Shown piece by piece: positions 1-8,153 of a stretch of 64,000 bases of DNA. Where the stretch lies: the NCBI GenBank assembly GCA_041576815.1, contig JBFGKE010000001.1:1-64000 (forward strand), in the 5' to 3' direction. Position 1 is the stretch's first letter. Each line of letters begins with the position of its first letter. The DNA is from SG8-38 sp041576815 (GTDB lineage: Bacteria > Myxococcota_A > Polyangia > Polyangiales > Houyiibacteriaceae). The position numbers and the translations under genes are program-made. The notes below the pieces were generated by a model. That model worked only from the letters and a program-made list of their open reading frames with translations, was not told the DNA's origin and searched no databases.

Positions 1-57
1 CGTTGCGAATCGTTCTGCAACGGGTCCCCGCGTGGGTGATGTCATGAGGAGCCGGCC

Positions 58-850
58 ATGAGATTGCGAAGGGTCCGATTGCGGGACGAGGCGGCGTTCT
101 CCGTGGCTTTCCGAAATGGGAGCCAGTGGGTTCCCATCGTGCCAGCCCTGGCTCGCTATCGTGCCGAGCGTGGTGCAGATCTTCGGGGCCTCGCGGCCGT
201 CGCCCGCGACGTCGTTGCGTTTTGTGGGGAGCTCGAAGGTATCCGCGCCGAGGTGAACGGACTGCTGGAGTTCGTCCGGGAAGAGAACCTCGAACTGGCG
301 AGCACCTTTCATCCAGACGCCCAGCTTCCTTTTGATCCGGTCTCCTTCCGCGACTTCATGCTCTATGAAGAACACGCCATCGCCGCCGCCCGCGGCATGG
401 TCAAACGATTCATGCCTGGTACCTGGCGGTTCGTGTCTGTATACGAATCGGTGTTCGGTAAGGTGCCGGCACGCATGCGACCCAAACCGATCTGGTACGA
501 GAAGCCCATCTACTACATGGGCAGCCACATCAACTTCTTCGCCGATGGAGACACGCTCCCGTGGCCGGCATACACGAGTGCGCTGGACTATGAGCTCGAG
601 TTGGGCGCTGTGATCTGCCGCCCGCTGCACGACGCGTCACCGGAGCAGGCGCTCCGGGCGATCGGCGGGTTTGTGTTGGTCAACGACGTCAGCGCTCGGG
701 ACGTGCAGTACCCGGAGATGACCAGCGGCTTCGGGCCGGTGAAAGCCAAGAACTTCGCCAACGCCATGAGCACCGAGCTGGTCACCGCCGACGAGATCCT
801 CCTGCGGCACCGGGATGCCCGCGCCGAGTCGTCAATACGCTGCCGTATGG
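58..850 (+). pseudogene. Truncated fumarylacetoacetate hydrolase (FAH) family protein
   Basis: The reading frame encodes about 263 recognisable residues of an FAH-family hydrolase or isomerase. These enzymes act on C-C bonds of acylpyruvates in aromatic catabolism and need a divalent metal. The metal-site signatures are present: YELELGAVI around residue 180 and the VNDVSARD block near residue 208, followed by GPVKAKNFANA. Just after the TADEILLRH stretch the family similarity ends, close to position 846. The same frame then runs through the overlapping TetR gene as Arg-rich shadow sequence until a stop at 1548. The C-terminal part of the FAH fold is missing. A good Shine-Dalgarno (GAGGAG at 45-50) precedes the ATG. 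I infer a deletion or rearrangement joined the FAH 5' part to the TetR gene. An assembly error is the main alternative. Confidence 0.75.
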
Positions 851-859
851 TAGCCCCCA

Positions 860-1447
860 ATGGGGGACAGGCTCAGCGCTTCCGAGTGGACAGAGGGCGC
901 GCTCAAGCTGCTTGCCGAGCGTGGGGTGGACGGGCTGCGGGTCGAGCGTCTCGCTCCCATGCTCGGGGTCACAAAGGGGAGCTTCTACTGGCATTTCATG
1001 GACCGGGCGGAGCTGCTCGATGCGGTTCTCGTCGAGTGGGAGCACGTCGCCACCGATCGGGTCATCGAGGCCGTCGAGCGCGCGAGCGCGGAACCGGCCG
1101 AGCGCCTTCGCGAGCTCACCCGTCTAGTGTTTCGAACCGGGGGACCGCTCGACCGCGCGGTTCGCGCCTGGGGCGCCCACGACGAGCGCGCTGCCAAGGT
1201 GGTCTCGCGGGTCGACGCCCGACGATACCGGTTCGTCTGCGCTCAGCTCGAGGGGCACGGCTTCGGACCGGCCCTCGCGAGGGTTCGCGCGCGCCTTCTC
1301 TACACCGCCCTCATCGGCGAGCAACACACGTCGCTCAGGCTCAACCGCAGCACCCGTGTCGAGTGGGCGCTCCGAAATCTGGAGCTACTCCTCGGCGATT
1401 CGGGGTCCGCTCCGAAGGGGGACCGCCGAGCCGGAAAAGGCTCCTGA
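860..1447 (+). CDS. TetR/AcrR family transcriptional regulator
   Basis: This 195-residue protein has a typical TetR N-terminal DNA-binding domain. Helix 1 contains EGALKLLAERGVDGLRVERL, and the recognition segment is GVTKGSFYWHF at about residues 36-46. The C-terminal part is a variable ligand and dimerisation domain rich in Arg and Glu. Such proteins usually repress neighbouring catabolic or efflux genes and release DNA on ligand binding; no ligand can be inferred here. The ATG lies inside the broken FAH gene's frame, and I see no convincing ribosome site before it. The original upstream region may therefore have been lost with the FAH 3' end. Confidence 0.88.
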   Translation: MGDRLSASEWTEGALKLLAERGVDGLRVERLAPMLGVTKGSFYWHFMDRAELLDAVLVEWEHVATDRVIEAVERASAEPAERLRELTRLVFRTGGPLDRAVRAWGAHDERAAKVVSRVDARRYRFVCAQLEGHGFGPALARVRARLLYTALIGEQHTSLRLNRSTRVEWALRNLELLLGDSGSAPKGDRRAGKGS

Positions 1448-1567
1448 AGTCTCTGTTCTGGTTCTGCCTGCTTGGGCTGATCCGCAAGCTTCGATACAAA
1501 CTAGACAGACGAGACCACAACCGGTACGTGTTAATGCCAATTCGGTGACGACACGGGGGGAGCTCAA

Positions 1568-2305
1568 ATGAAGCAGTTGATATTGCTAGTCATCGTGGGC
1601 GTTTGTCTGGTTTGGACCGCCCCGCTCTCTGCACAGCAAGATCAGGCCCAAGAACCCACGCAGGGTACGAGGCAAGCCAAGCGAGCCGCGAAATCCGCCG
1701 AGCGCGACGCGGAACGCGCAGGCCGTGATGCTGAGAAGGCACGTGAGAGGGCAGAAGAGGCTCAGCAAGAGGCACGCGAGGCCCGCGATGAGCTTCGCGA
1801 GGCTTCCGAAAAGCAGCGCAGAGAGGTCCAAGAGGCGAAAAAGCGCGGCGACAAGGACGAGATCCGCGAAGCGCAGCAAGAAGCACGCGAGGAGCTACGA
1901 GAGAAGCGCGAAGAGCAAAAGGAAGAGCAGCGCGAGGCCCGAGAAGCGCGCAGCGAGCTCAGCGCCAAAGAGCGCGAAGCCAGGCAGGCGGAGAGCCGTG
2001 CCGCCCGCAAACGCCAAGAGGCTCGGAGGGCGCAAGCCGACGAGAAACGCGCGGACCAATGGAAAGACTTATCGAAGCGCGCAGAGAAGCCCGATGCACG
2101 ACCGAGCGACATGCCGCCCCCAGTGCGGAACGAGCTGCGCGCGCATGCGCGGAGATCGGCAAAGCTCGACCGCATCGAGACTATTGCGAGGGAAAAAGAC
2201 AACGACAAGCTCGTCGATCGAGTGAAAGAGCTCCGTAAGAAGGAAAACGAGAGGCACGAGGAGCGTCTGGAGAAGCTGATCGCGAACTGGAAAGGTAAGT
2301 CATGA
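1568..2305 (+). CDS. Secreted, highly charged coiled-coil protein
   Basis: The 245-residue product starts with a signal peptide (MKQLILLVIVGVCLVWTAP, cleavage likely after LSA). From about residue 35 to 160 it is almost entirely Glu, Arg, Lys, Ala and Gln, with heptad-like spacing typical of a long alpha-helical coiled coil. The last 80 residues are also helical and basic. I recognise no enzymatic domain. A GGGGGGAG ribosome site lies at 1555-1562. Its stop overlaps the ATG of the following lipoprotein gene by 4 nt, so the two are probably co-translated. A periplasmic spacer or tethering role is inference only. Confidence 0.8.
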   Translation: MKQLILLVIVGVCLVWTAPLSAQQDQAQEPTQGTRQAKRAAKSAERDAERAGRDAEKARERAEEAQQEAREARDELREASEKQRREVQEAKKRGDKDEIREAQQEAREELREKREEQKEEQREAREARSELSAKEREARQAESRAARKRQEARRAQADEKRADQWKDLSKRAEKPDARPSDMPPPVRNELRAHARRSAKLDRIETIAREKDNDKLVDRVKELRKKENERHEERLEKLIANWKGKS

Positions 2306-2562
2306 CCCGTTGGTTTCTTGTCGCGTTCGTTCTCAGCATGCTGACGGCAGCGGGCTGCAAGAAGGAAGAGACTTCAACGTCCGAGTCCGCGCATGCTGCG
2401 GAGCCCTCGAAGCAAGCGAGCCCCGACCAGCCGAGTCCTACGGAGCTGCCCGTTGCAGAGGATTTCGAGGCGGAGGCTGAACGAGAGATTACGGACGACA
2501 ACTACGAGGCCGCCCTCGACGCGCTTGCCAAAGAAATCGAAGGGTATAGCCCTCGCCGGTGA
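2302..2562 (+). CDS. Small acidic lipoprotein
   Basis: This 86-residue protein has a lipoprotein signal with lipobox LTAAGC at residues 14-19. The mature part has a Ser/Thr/Pro/Glu-rich linker, then a short acidic helix (residues about 52-80) ending GYSPRR. It starts inside the stop codon of the coiled-coil gene (ATGA at 2302-2305). That suggests translational coupling and possibly a physical partnership at the outer membrane. I do not recognise the family. Confidence 0.75.
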   Translation: MTRWFLVAFVLSMLTAAGCKKEETSTSESAHAAEPSKQASPDQPSPTELPVAEDFEAEAEREITDDNYEAALDALAKEIEGYSPRR

Positions 2563-2846
2563 CGGCGTTGCCCCGCTCGCGATTTCTTTTCCAGCCCGAA
2601 TTGCGCACGTAGGCGACGCCGAGCCGAAGAACTTCGGGCTCGACGCCCCACCAGACGCCGCCCGCCGTCGTAGAACACGGTGTAGGCGACGCCGGCGCGA
2701 CTGGTTGCGACGACCAGATCAAACGCTCCACCGAGCAGCGCCTTTTGCTTTCTTTCTGCGGGGTTTCTGGTTCGAAAAACGGCTCGGACGCGCAAATTAA
2801 GCGTTTCCAATTCGAAGGGTGTCGTTGTAGAGCTTGCCGGGCAATC
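2563..2846 (+). other. Intergenic region with a hairpin and a 13-nt direct repeat
   Basis: I find no supported gene between the small lipoprotein and the sulfatase. The segment contains an imperfect hairpin at 2620-2642 (CGAGCCGAAG / CTTCGGGCTCG with one bulged G). It also has two copies of GTAGGCGACGCCG at 2609-2621 and 2682-2694. The hairpin is not followed by a T run, so it is not a classical terminator. Minus-strand frames through it are open but match nothing I know. Confidence 0.45.
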
Positions 2847-4466
2847 ATGAGTCACCGCACCCTGCGCGCATTTCTTCTGGCCGGGCTTGCGCTCGTCCTC
2901 GTCAGTTGCTCGATCACCCGCATCAAGTGGCGCATCAAGTGGGACAAAGACCTCGAGGAGAGCAAAGCTGCGTTCATGAGCGCGCCGCTCGATCCCGGAA
3001 AGAAGCCCGAGCGCCAACCGAACGTCATCATCTTGCTTGCCGACGATCTCGGTCCCTACGAGGTGAGCGCATACGGCGTCGATCACATCAAGACGCCCCA
3101 CATCGATCAGATCGGAAAGGACGGCGTCGTGTTCGAGCAGGGCTACGCCACCGCCCCGACCTGCGCGCCTGCCCGCGCCGGCCTGATGACGGGCCGCGTC
3201 CAAAACCGCTACGGCTTCGAGACGCAGGTCATGGAGTTCTATCCGAGCAACTACGTTGAATACATCTCTGGTCGATGGCTCGTCGACACGGGGGAGTTCA
3301 AGGTCAAAGCCAAACCGTCGTTTCCCGCGGAGTGGCAGGTCCACAAGCAGGGCGTCCCGCCAAGCGAGATCCTGCTCTCGGAGATCCTCAAGAAGTACAA
3401 CTACCAGACGGCGCTGATCGGAAAGTGGCACCTCGGTGTACACCGCGAGCAAGTGCCGATGGCGCGCGGTTTCGACTACCAGTACGGCTTCTACGGCGCG
3501 TCTTCGATCTACACGCCCAAGAAACACTGGTCGGGCATCATCAATTACGAGCACGCGGCGTTCAGCGCGCAGCACCAGTGGAAGACCGGTCGCAAGGAGC
3601 AAGCGGCCATTCTGCGTAACCAGAAGGAAATCATCGAAGAGCGCTACCTGACGTTCGCCTTCCGAGACGAGATGATGCAGTACATGGAGGAGCACAAGGA
3701 CGAGCCGTTCTTCATCTATGGTGCGTTCTCGGCGCCTCACGTGCCATTCCAGGCCCCGGTCGAGTACTACTGCCAGTACCCCCACGTCGAAGACGAGAAC
3801 AAGCGCGTCTACTACTCGATGATCTCCGCGCTCGACGACACGGTCGGCGCCATCCATCAGAAGATCAAGGACCTCGGCCTCGAAGAGGATACGATCATTT
3901 GGTTCTTGAGCGATAACGGCGGCGCGTCGTACACGCACGCGACCGACAACGGCCCCCTCAAGCTCGGCAAGCTCACGCAGTTCGAGGGAGGCATCCGGGT
4001 GCCGTTCATGATGAAGTGGAAGGGCAAAGTACCCGCCGGCACACGCTACCAATACCCCGTGTCGTCGACCGACATCTATGCCACCTCGGTGGCCGCGGCG
4101 GGCGGCATTCTACCGAGCGACCGCGAGTTCGACGGCGTCGACATCCTCCCTTACGTGACGGGCGAGAACAAAGGACGCCCGCATCAATCGCTCTTTTGGC
4201 GCGCGGACCACATCTGGGCAATGCGTGAGGGCGACTACAAGCTGATACTGAGCACGCGTGACGGTTGGGCCGAGCTCCACAACCTCATCACCGACCAATC
4301 CGAGGAGATCAACCTCAAGGAGGAAATGCCGGAGCTCTACGAGAAGCTTCGCGAGAGCCACGAAAACTGGCAGAAGGAGAAGCTCAAGGTCAATCCGATG
4401 TGGCCGCGCATCATGGACAAGCGCTTCCACTCGGAAGACGGCAAGGAATACTACTTCCCCGCTTGA
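2847..4466 (+). CDS. Sulfatase-family lipoprotein (arylsulfatase-type)
   Basis: This 539-residue member of the alkaline phosphatase/sulfatase superfamily hydrolyses sulfate esters. The formylglycine motif C-x-P-x-R is present as CAPARAG at about residue 103, so the Cys would need conversion by a formylglycine-generating enzyme. Metal-binding sequences are seen: VIILLADDLGPYEVSAYG near residue 57 and a later LSDNGGASYTHATDNGPLK block. GKWHLG is the conserved Lys/His segment. The chosen ATG gives a lipoprotein signal ending LVSC, placing the enzyme in the envelope. The frame is open upstream to 2745, but that extension destroys the signal peptide. The substrate may be an algal or host polysaccharide; that is inference. 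Confidence 0.93.
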   Translation: MSHRTLRAFLLAGLALVLVSCSITRIKWRIKWDKDLEESKAAFMSAPLDPGKKPERQPNVIILLADDLGPYEVSAYGVDHIKTPHIDQIGKDGVVFEQGYATAPTCAPARAGLMTGRVQNRYGFETQVMEFYPSNYVEYISGRWLVDTGEFKVKAKPSFPAEWQVHKQGVPPSEILLSEILKKYNYQTALIGKWHLGVHREQVPMARGFDYQYGFYGASSIYTPKKHWSGIINYEHAAFSAQHQWKTGRKEQAAILRNQKEIIEERYLTFAFRDEMMQYMEEHKDEPFFIYGAFSAPHVPFQAPVEYYCQYPHVEDENKRVYYSMISALDDTVGAIHQKIKDLGLEEDTIIWFLSDNGGASYTHATDNGPLKLGKLTQFEGGIRVPFMMKWKGKVPAGTRYQYPVSSTDIYATSVAAAGGILPSDREFDGVDILPYVTGENKGRPHQSLFWRADHIWAMREGDYKLILSTRDGWAELHNLITDQSEEINLKEEMPELYEKLRESHENWQKEKLKVNPMWPRIMDKRFHSEDGKEYYFPA

Positions 4467-4478
4467 CGGGCTCGGACG

Positions 4479-5198
4479 ATGAATAGACCAGTCACTGCTC
4501 TGGCCCTCCTTACCTTCGTTGCCACGCTTTGGCTCGTCCCGAGCGCCGCTTCCGCCGTACCGAAGATGGAGGTCAAAGTCGCCGTTGGCGTCGGATCGAC
4601 GACCCTCGTGCCTCGGCTTCCGGAGATCCCAATCCCAAACACGATGCCGCCTCCCGATACGCTGATCGTGGGCGGTCGCCACCCTGGCACGTATCCGAAC
4701 TGGGGTTTGTTTCTGTCCGCGCGCGTTCGCGCCGGAAAGATTTTCGGCGAGATGGCGATTGGATTTAGCCGGTTCTATTTCGACATCAGCGAAGAGCTGG
4801 TCGTGATTCAGGAGTCACTCGATCCGGATAGCCAGATCAGGACGATCCTAGGGGAACGGGCGCGCATGAACTCACTGGAGATCCCGCTCACGGCGGGCTA
4901 CGTCCCTTACACGAACCCGTATTTCAAGCTGTTCATCTATGCGGGGTGGGTCAGTCAATTCAACATCCGCGGTTTCGTGGACCTCGACGGCAACCGCAAA
5001 GCGATCAAGTTCAGGCCGAAAGAGCTTCCTGGCTACCCACTAGCGATCTACGTCGCCGGCTTTCGTCTGGGAACGCAGTTCGACCTCGGCCCGTTCAACT
5101 GTGACTTCAACTACACGATCAGCCTGAACAGCGCGACCAAGACGGACTTCCGAACAAACTCGCACGTTTTCAGGTTCTTACTCGGCTGGCTCTTCTAG
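4479..5198 (+). CDS. Outer-membrane beta-barrel protein
   Basis: The 239-residue protein has a signal peptide (cleavage likely after SAASA, residue about 26). The mature part has alternating hydrophobic/polar strands and ends in FRFLLGWLF. The C-terminal Phe is the usual signal for insertion by the Bam machinery. Length and strand pattern suggest an 8- to 10-strand barrel. It begins 12 nt after the sulfatase and is probably in its operon. No substrate can be named. Confidence 0.72.
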   Translation: MNRPVTALALLTFVATLWLVPSAASAVPKMEVKVAVGVGSTTLVPRLPEIPIPNTMPPPDTLIVGGRHPGTYPNWGLFLSARVRAGKIFGEMAIGFSRFYFDISEELVVIQESLDPDSQIRTILGERARMNSLEIPLTAGYVPYTNPYFKLFIYAGWVSQFNIRGFVDLDGNRKAIKFRPKELPGYPLAIYVAGFRLGTQFDLGPFNCDFNYTISLNSATKTDFRTNSHVFRFLLGWLF

Positions 5199-5217
5199 GC
5201 AGGTCGTAAGAGGGCCG

Positions 5218-5904
5218 ATGTCAAACCGCTTTTCACTGCTCCCGAGCGCGACCAGGGCCCCGAATTCCGGGGTGCTTTTGTTCGTGTTGATCCTCTTGAT
5301 CATCGCTGCGCCGCTGGCGACGGGTGAAGGGGCGGAGGTCGTCGTGGAGGCGCTTTTCGACCTCGTCCTCGTCGCGGGCGCCTACCCGGCCGCGTCGCGA
5401 ACTGGACGCAGCTGGCTTTTCCTCGGGCTCACGGCGCTGACCTTGGTTGTGCGCTGGAGCGCGTTGCTTTGGAGCCCCGAAGGATTCGAGCATGCCTCAG
5501 CGACGATTACAGTGGTGTGGATCGCGTTCGCGATCACCATCGTGGTCAAACAGCTATTCCAGCAGGCGGAGGTCACCACCAACATGATTCTCGGGGCCAT
5601 CGTGGCGTACCTCCTGGCGGCCGTTGCGTTCGCATACGTCTACGTGCTTCTCGAGCTGTTCCAGCCCGGGTCGTTCTCCGGAATCCCCGACGCGACCAAC
5701 CCTCGAGAGCTTGGCGACGCGCTCCTCTACTTCAGCCTGGTGAGCCTCACGACGGTGGGGTACGGCGACATCGTGCCAGTGTCTGGGCTGGCTCGCCCTG
5801 TCTCGGTACTTGAAGGGGTCTTCGGGACTCTCTATCTGGCGGTGATGATCGCCAGGCTGGTGGGCCTACACATTGTTGCTGGCATGCAGGAAAAAGGAAA
5901 TTGA
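5218..5904 (+). CDS. Two-pore-domain-type potassium channel subunit
   Basis: The 228-residue membrane protein carries the K+ selectivity filter TVGYGD at about residue 178. The filter is followed by a last transmembrane helix (GVFGTLYLAVMIARLVGLHI). Several hydrophobic helices precede the pore (residues 19-33, 42-60, 67-82, 98-113 and 121-146), so the protein is longer than a minimal KcsA-like subunit. No cytoplasmic RCK domain follows, so gating is not evident. It is 19 nt after the beta-barrel gene, and its TGA overlaps the start of the next gene. Function as a K+ channel follows from the filter. Confidence 0.9.
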   Translation: MSNRFSLLPSATRAPNSGVLLFVLILLIIAAPLATGEGAEVVVEALFDLVLVAGAYPAASRTGRSWLFLGLTALTLVVRWSALLWSPEGFEHASATITVVWIAFAITIVVKQLFQQAEVTTNMILGAIVAYLLAAVAFAYVYVLLELFQPGSFSGIPDATNPRELGDALLYFSLVSLTTVGYGDIVPVSGLARPVSVLEGVFGTLYLAVMIARLVGLHIVAGMQEKGN

Positions 5905-7730
5905 TGATGAACACAACGAGCCCCCCAAGTGCCGGCCGCCGAGAAAAGAGCTGGGCCTGGGCATGTGTGTTCGTGTGGCTCGTGCAGTCGTCTTTGGGCG
6001 TCAGCGCTGCCGAGGCGCAGGGCGACAGCACGCACTATCAGACGCTCCAACTCGGCGAGCGCTCGAGGGGCATGGCAGCCGCGTACACGGGCTTTGCCGC
6101 CGATGGAGCGGCGATCTGGTTCAATCCGGCGGGTTTGCCGCTGCTCGAGCCAAAGCTGCTCCAAGGTAGCCTGTCTTTGATTCAGGTTCGCAAGCTGGAC
6201 ATCGAAGGCGCGATCATCACCGATGGGCCCGACGGCGTGGGCGGCGCAGAACAGGTCAGCGACTTCAATTTGAAGTCGAGTCCCTCGCTTCCGGGATTCG
6301 CGGTCGCGAGCTTTGCGGTCGGAAAGAGTAAGGAAAAGCTCGACGGCCGGAAGCCGGTCCAGATCGCGATCTCCGCGTTCGTTCTTTACAACGCTTCCCT
6401 GGGCGGGGACATCAACTTCCAGGATGAGTTCGGGCGCACCAACAGCCTTCAGTTCTACCAAGACGACCGAGCCGCCTACTTCGCCGCCGGCGTGGGACAT
6501 CGGCCAACGCGCAGCTTCTCCTGGGGCGTGACGCTGCTCGCTCGCAACCGCACGATCGAGCACGTCGAGACCGCGGCACTCGCGACTGGCGGCGTCCAAG
6601 ATCCGAGTCAGGGAAGCCCGTGTCCGACCAGCCCTACCATCCCTTTCTGTATCCTCGATGCAAACCAGATCAACCGCAACACGGTCTTCAAGATGAGCTC
6701 GTGGGACTTGACCATGCGGATCGGCCTGCTCAATCTGCTGGGAAAGCGGTGGCGCCTCGGCATCATGTTTCAGCCTCCGGGGGTCCGCGTCGGAGGCAAG
6801 TCCAATCTGAGGTTCGAGCTTTCGGACATCAGAGCGAGCACGAATCCCGACAATCCCGATCTCTCCGATTCGGTGTTCGCCAACATCGAGCGTAACTCGC
6901 GTTCGCCGATTCCGTGGGAGCTCCGGTTTGGCGTCTCCTACGTGATCTCGAGCAAGGTGGTCGTCGCGGCCGATCTTCAGCTCGTCGGCCCCGTGGCGGA
7001 CGGGTCGATCGCGCCAGGGGTTCCGCAGCTCGAAGGACGAGCCAACAGCTCGGGAATTCTGCTTGCGGACTCGACGAAGAGGGACTTCACCTGGAATGTC
7101 TCGCTCGGCGCCGAGGTCCAGCTCACCAAGTTCCTCTTCACTCGGCTTGGCTTTCTGACCGACAATAGCAGCGCGCCCACCTCTTCTGGCACTGAATCCT
7201 TCATCCGACCTTACCAGGTCGATCGCTACGGTTTCAGCGCGTCCCTCGGCGGGTACAAGAATGCAAAAGGGCTCTCCGCCGGCGTGTCGCTCCTGTTCGG
7301 AAAGGGAACCGGGAACGGTCTCGATTTCACTGAGCAGGCATTCCAAAACGACAGCAACTTCATTCGGGTGCCTGTCAAGGAGCGCATCCTCATCATTTCG
7401 GTTGGCGGCGACATCGGTCAAACCGCGGACGTGGTCAAAAACCGCATGAAGGAGAAGAAGCTGGAGCAAGAGATCGAGGCCGAACAGATGCGTGAGATCG
7501 AAGAAAAGCAGGAAGAGCTTGCGGCAGAGGAGGACCCAGAGCTCAAAGCCGCGAAACAAGAGGCGATCGAGGCGCGGAAGAAGGCTCTGGAAGCCGACAA
7601 GCGCGTCAAGGAAGCCGACCGCGAGGTCGAGCGGCTGAAGACGAAGTCCAAGGGAAAAGAGAACCTCGATGCTGAGGATCAGGGCGCCATCCAGGGAGCG
7701 ACCCAGTCGGGGATTGAAACCATTCGCTAG
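5904..7730 (+). CDS. FadL/OmpP1-like outer-membrane protein with C-terminal coiled coil
   Basis: This is a 608-residue protein with a signal peptide (cleavage after AEAQG, about residue 39). A segment GMAAAYTGFAADGAAIWFNPAGL near residue 57 resembles the N-terminal hatch region of FadL/TodX hydrophobic-compound porins. Repeated amphipathic strands follow up to about residue 510. The last 95 residues are a charged coiled coil (Glu/Lys/Ala/Gln), unusual for a barrel family that normally ends with an aromatic residue. The ATG at 5904 overlaps the previous stop; a TTG at 5901 is less likely. Uptake of hydrophobic substrates is suggested by the family. Confidence 0.78.
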   Translation: MMNTTSPPSAGRREKSWAWACVFVWLVQSSLGVSAAEAQGDSTHYQTLQLGERSRGMAAAYTGFAADGAAIWFNPAGLPLLEPKLLQGSLSLIQVRKLDIEGAIITDGPDGVGGAEQVSDFNLKSSPSLPGFAVASFAVGKSKEKLDGRKPVQIAISAFVLYNASLGGDINFQDEFGRTNSLQFYQDDRAAYFAAGVGHRPTRSFSWGVTLLARNRTIEHVETAALATGGVQDPSQGSPCPTSPTIPFCILDANQINRNTVFKMSSWDLTMRIGLLNLLGKRWRLGIMFQPPGVRVGGKSNLRFELSDIRASTNPDNPDLSDSVFANIERNSRSPIPWELRFGVSYVISSKVVVAADLQLVGPVADGSIAPGVPQLEGRANSSGILLADSTKRDFTWNVSLGAEVQLTKFLFTRLGFLTDNSSAPTSSGTESFIRPYQVDRYGFSASLGGYKNAKGLSAGVSLLFGKGTGNGLDFTEQAFQNDSNFIRVPVKERILIISVGGDIGQTADVVKNRMKEKKLEQEIEAEQMREIEEKQEELAAEEDPELKAAKQEAIEARKKALEADKRVKEADREVERLKTKSKGKENLDAEDQGAIQGATQSGIETIR

Positions 7731-7885
7731 TGAAGCCCGACAGACTGCGGTGTAGCCGCCGACCGCCGTGATCCCGGAGCCAAGGTCGCAGACGGTTGCA
7801 GTCATCCGACAACGCTTGACTCCTGTTGGGGTCTCCACGAGGATGCCGTTCGGAAGCCTTCACCAGGACGAGGGGGAGGGGAGCT

Positions 7886-8101
7886 ATGGCACACACGAAA
7901 ATCATTGTCGGGTTGCTGGTGGGAATGGGGTTGGCAGTCAGCGGTTGTGGAGGCAGCACCGATCCCGAATCGGTGTGTTCTGCTTGTCCGGAGGCCGCGA
8001 GGGAGATCTGCGTGCAAGGAGTGCAGAACTGCCTCGACATCGGCGGTCCGTTCGCCGACGAATGCGTCGACGCCATCGTGCGGGCCTGCCGAGGCGACTA
8101 G
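7886..8101 (+). CDS. Small Cys-rich lipoprotein
   Basis: The 71-residue product has a lipoprotein signal with lipobox AVSGC at residues 17-21. The mature peptide of about 50 residues holds six further cysteines, including a CSAC motif, probably disulfide-bonded. A strong purine-rich ribosome site (GGGGGAGGGGAG, 7872-7883) precedes the ATG. The frame is open further upstream (to 7826), but that would spoil the signal peptide. The family is unknown to me. Confidence 0.72.
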   Translation: MAHTKIIVGLLVGMGLAVSGCGGSTDPESVCSACPEAAREICVQGVQNCLDIGGPFADECVDAIVRACRGD

Positions 8102-8153
8102 CTGGCGGCCCGCTGGACAGGCGCACGCAACTGCTCAACAGTCAGCCGCGACC

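Noticed and set aside
2502..4052. 516-codon open frame on the minus strand across the sulfatase gene
   Set aside because: It is antisense to a clear sulfatase and has no domain. High G+C makes long shadow frames common here.
5832..7838. 668-codon minus-strand frame across the FadL-like gene
   Set aside because: The plus-strand gene has a signal peptide and family sequence; the reverse frame has Arg/Asp/Leu-rich shadow composition.
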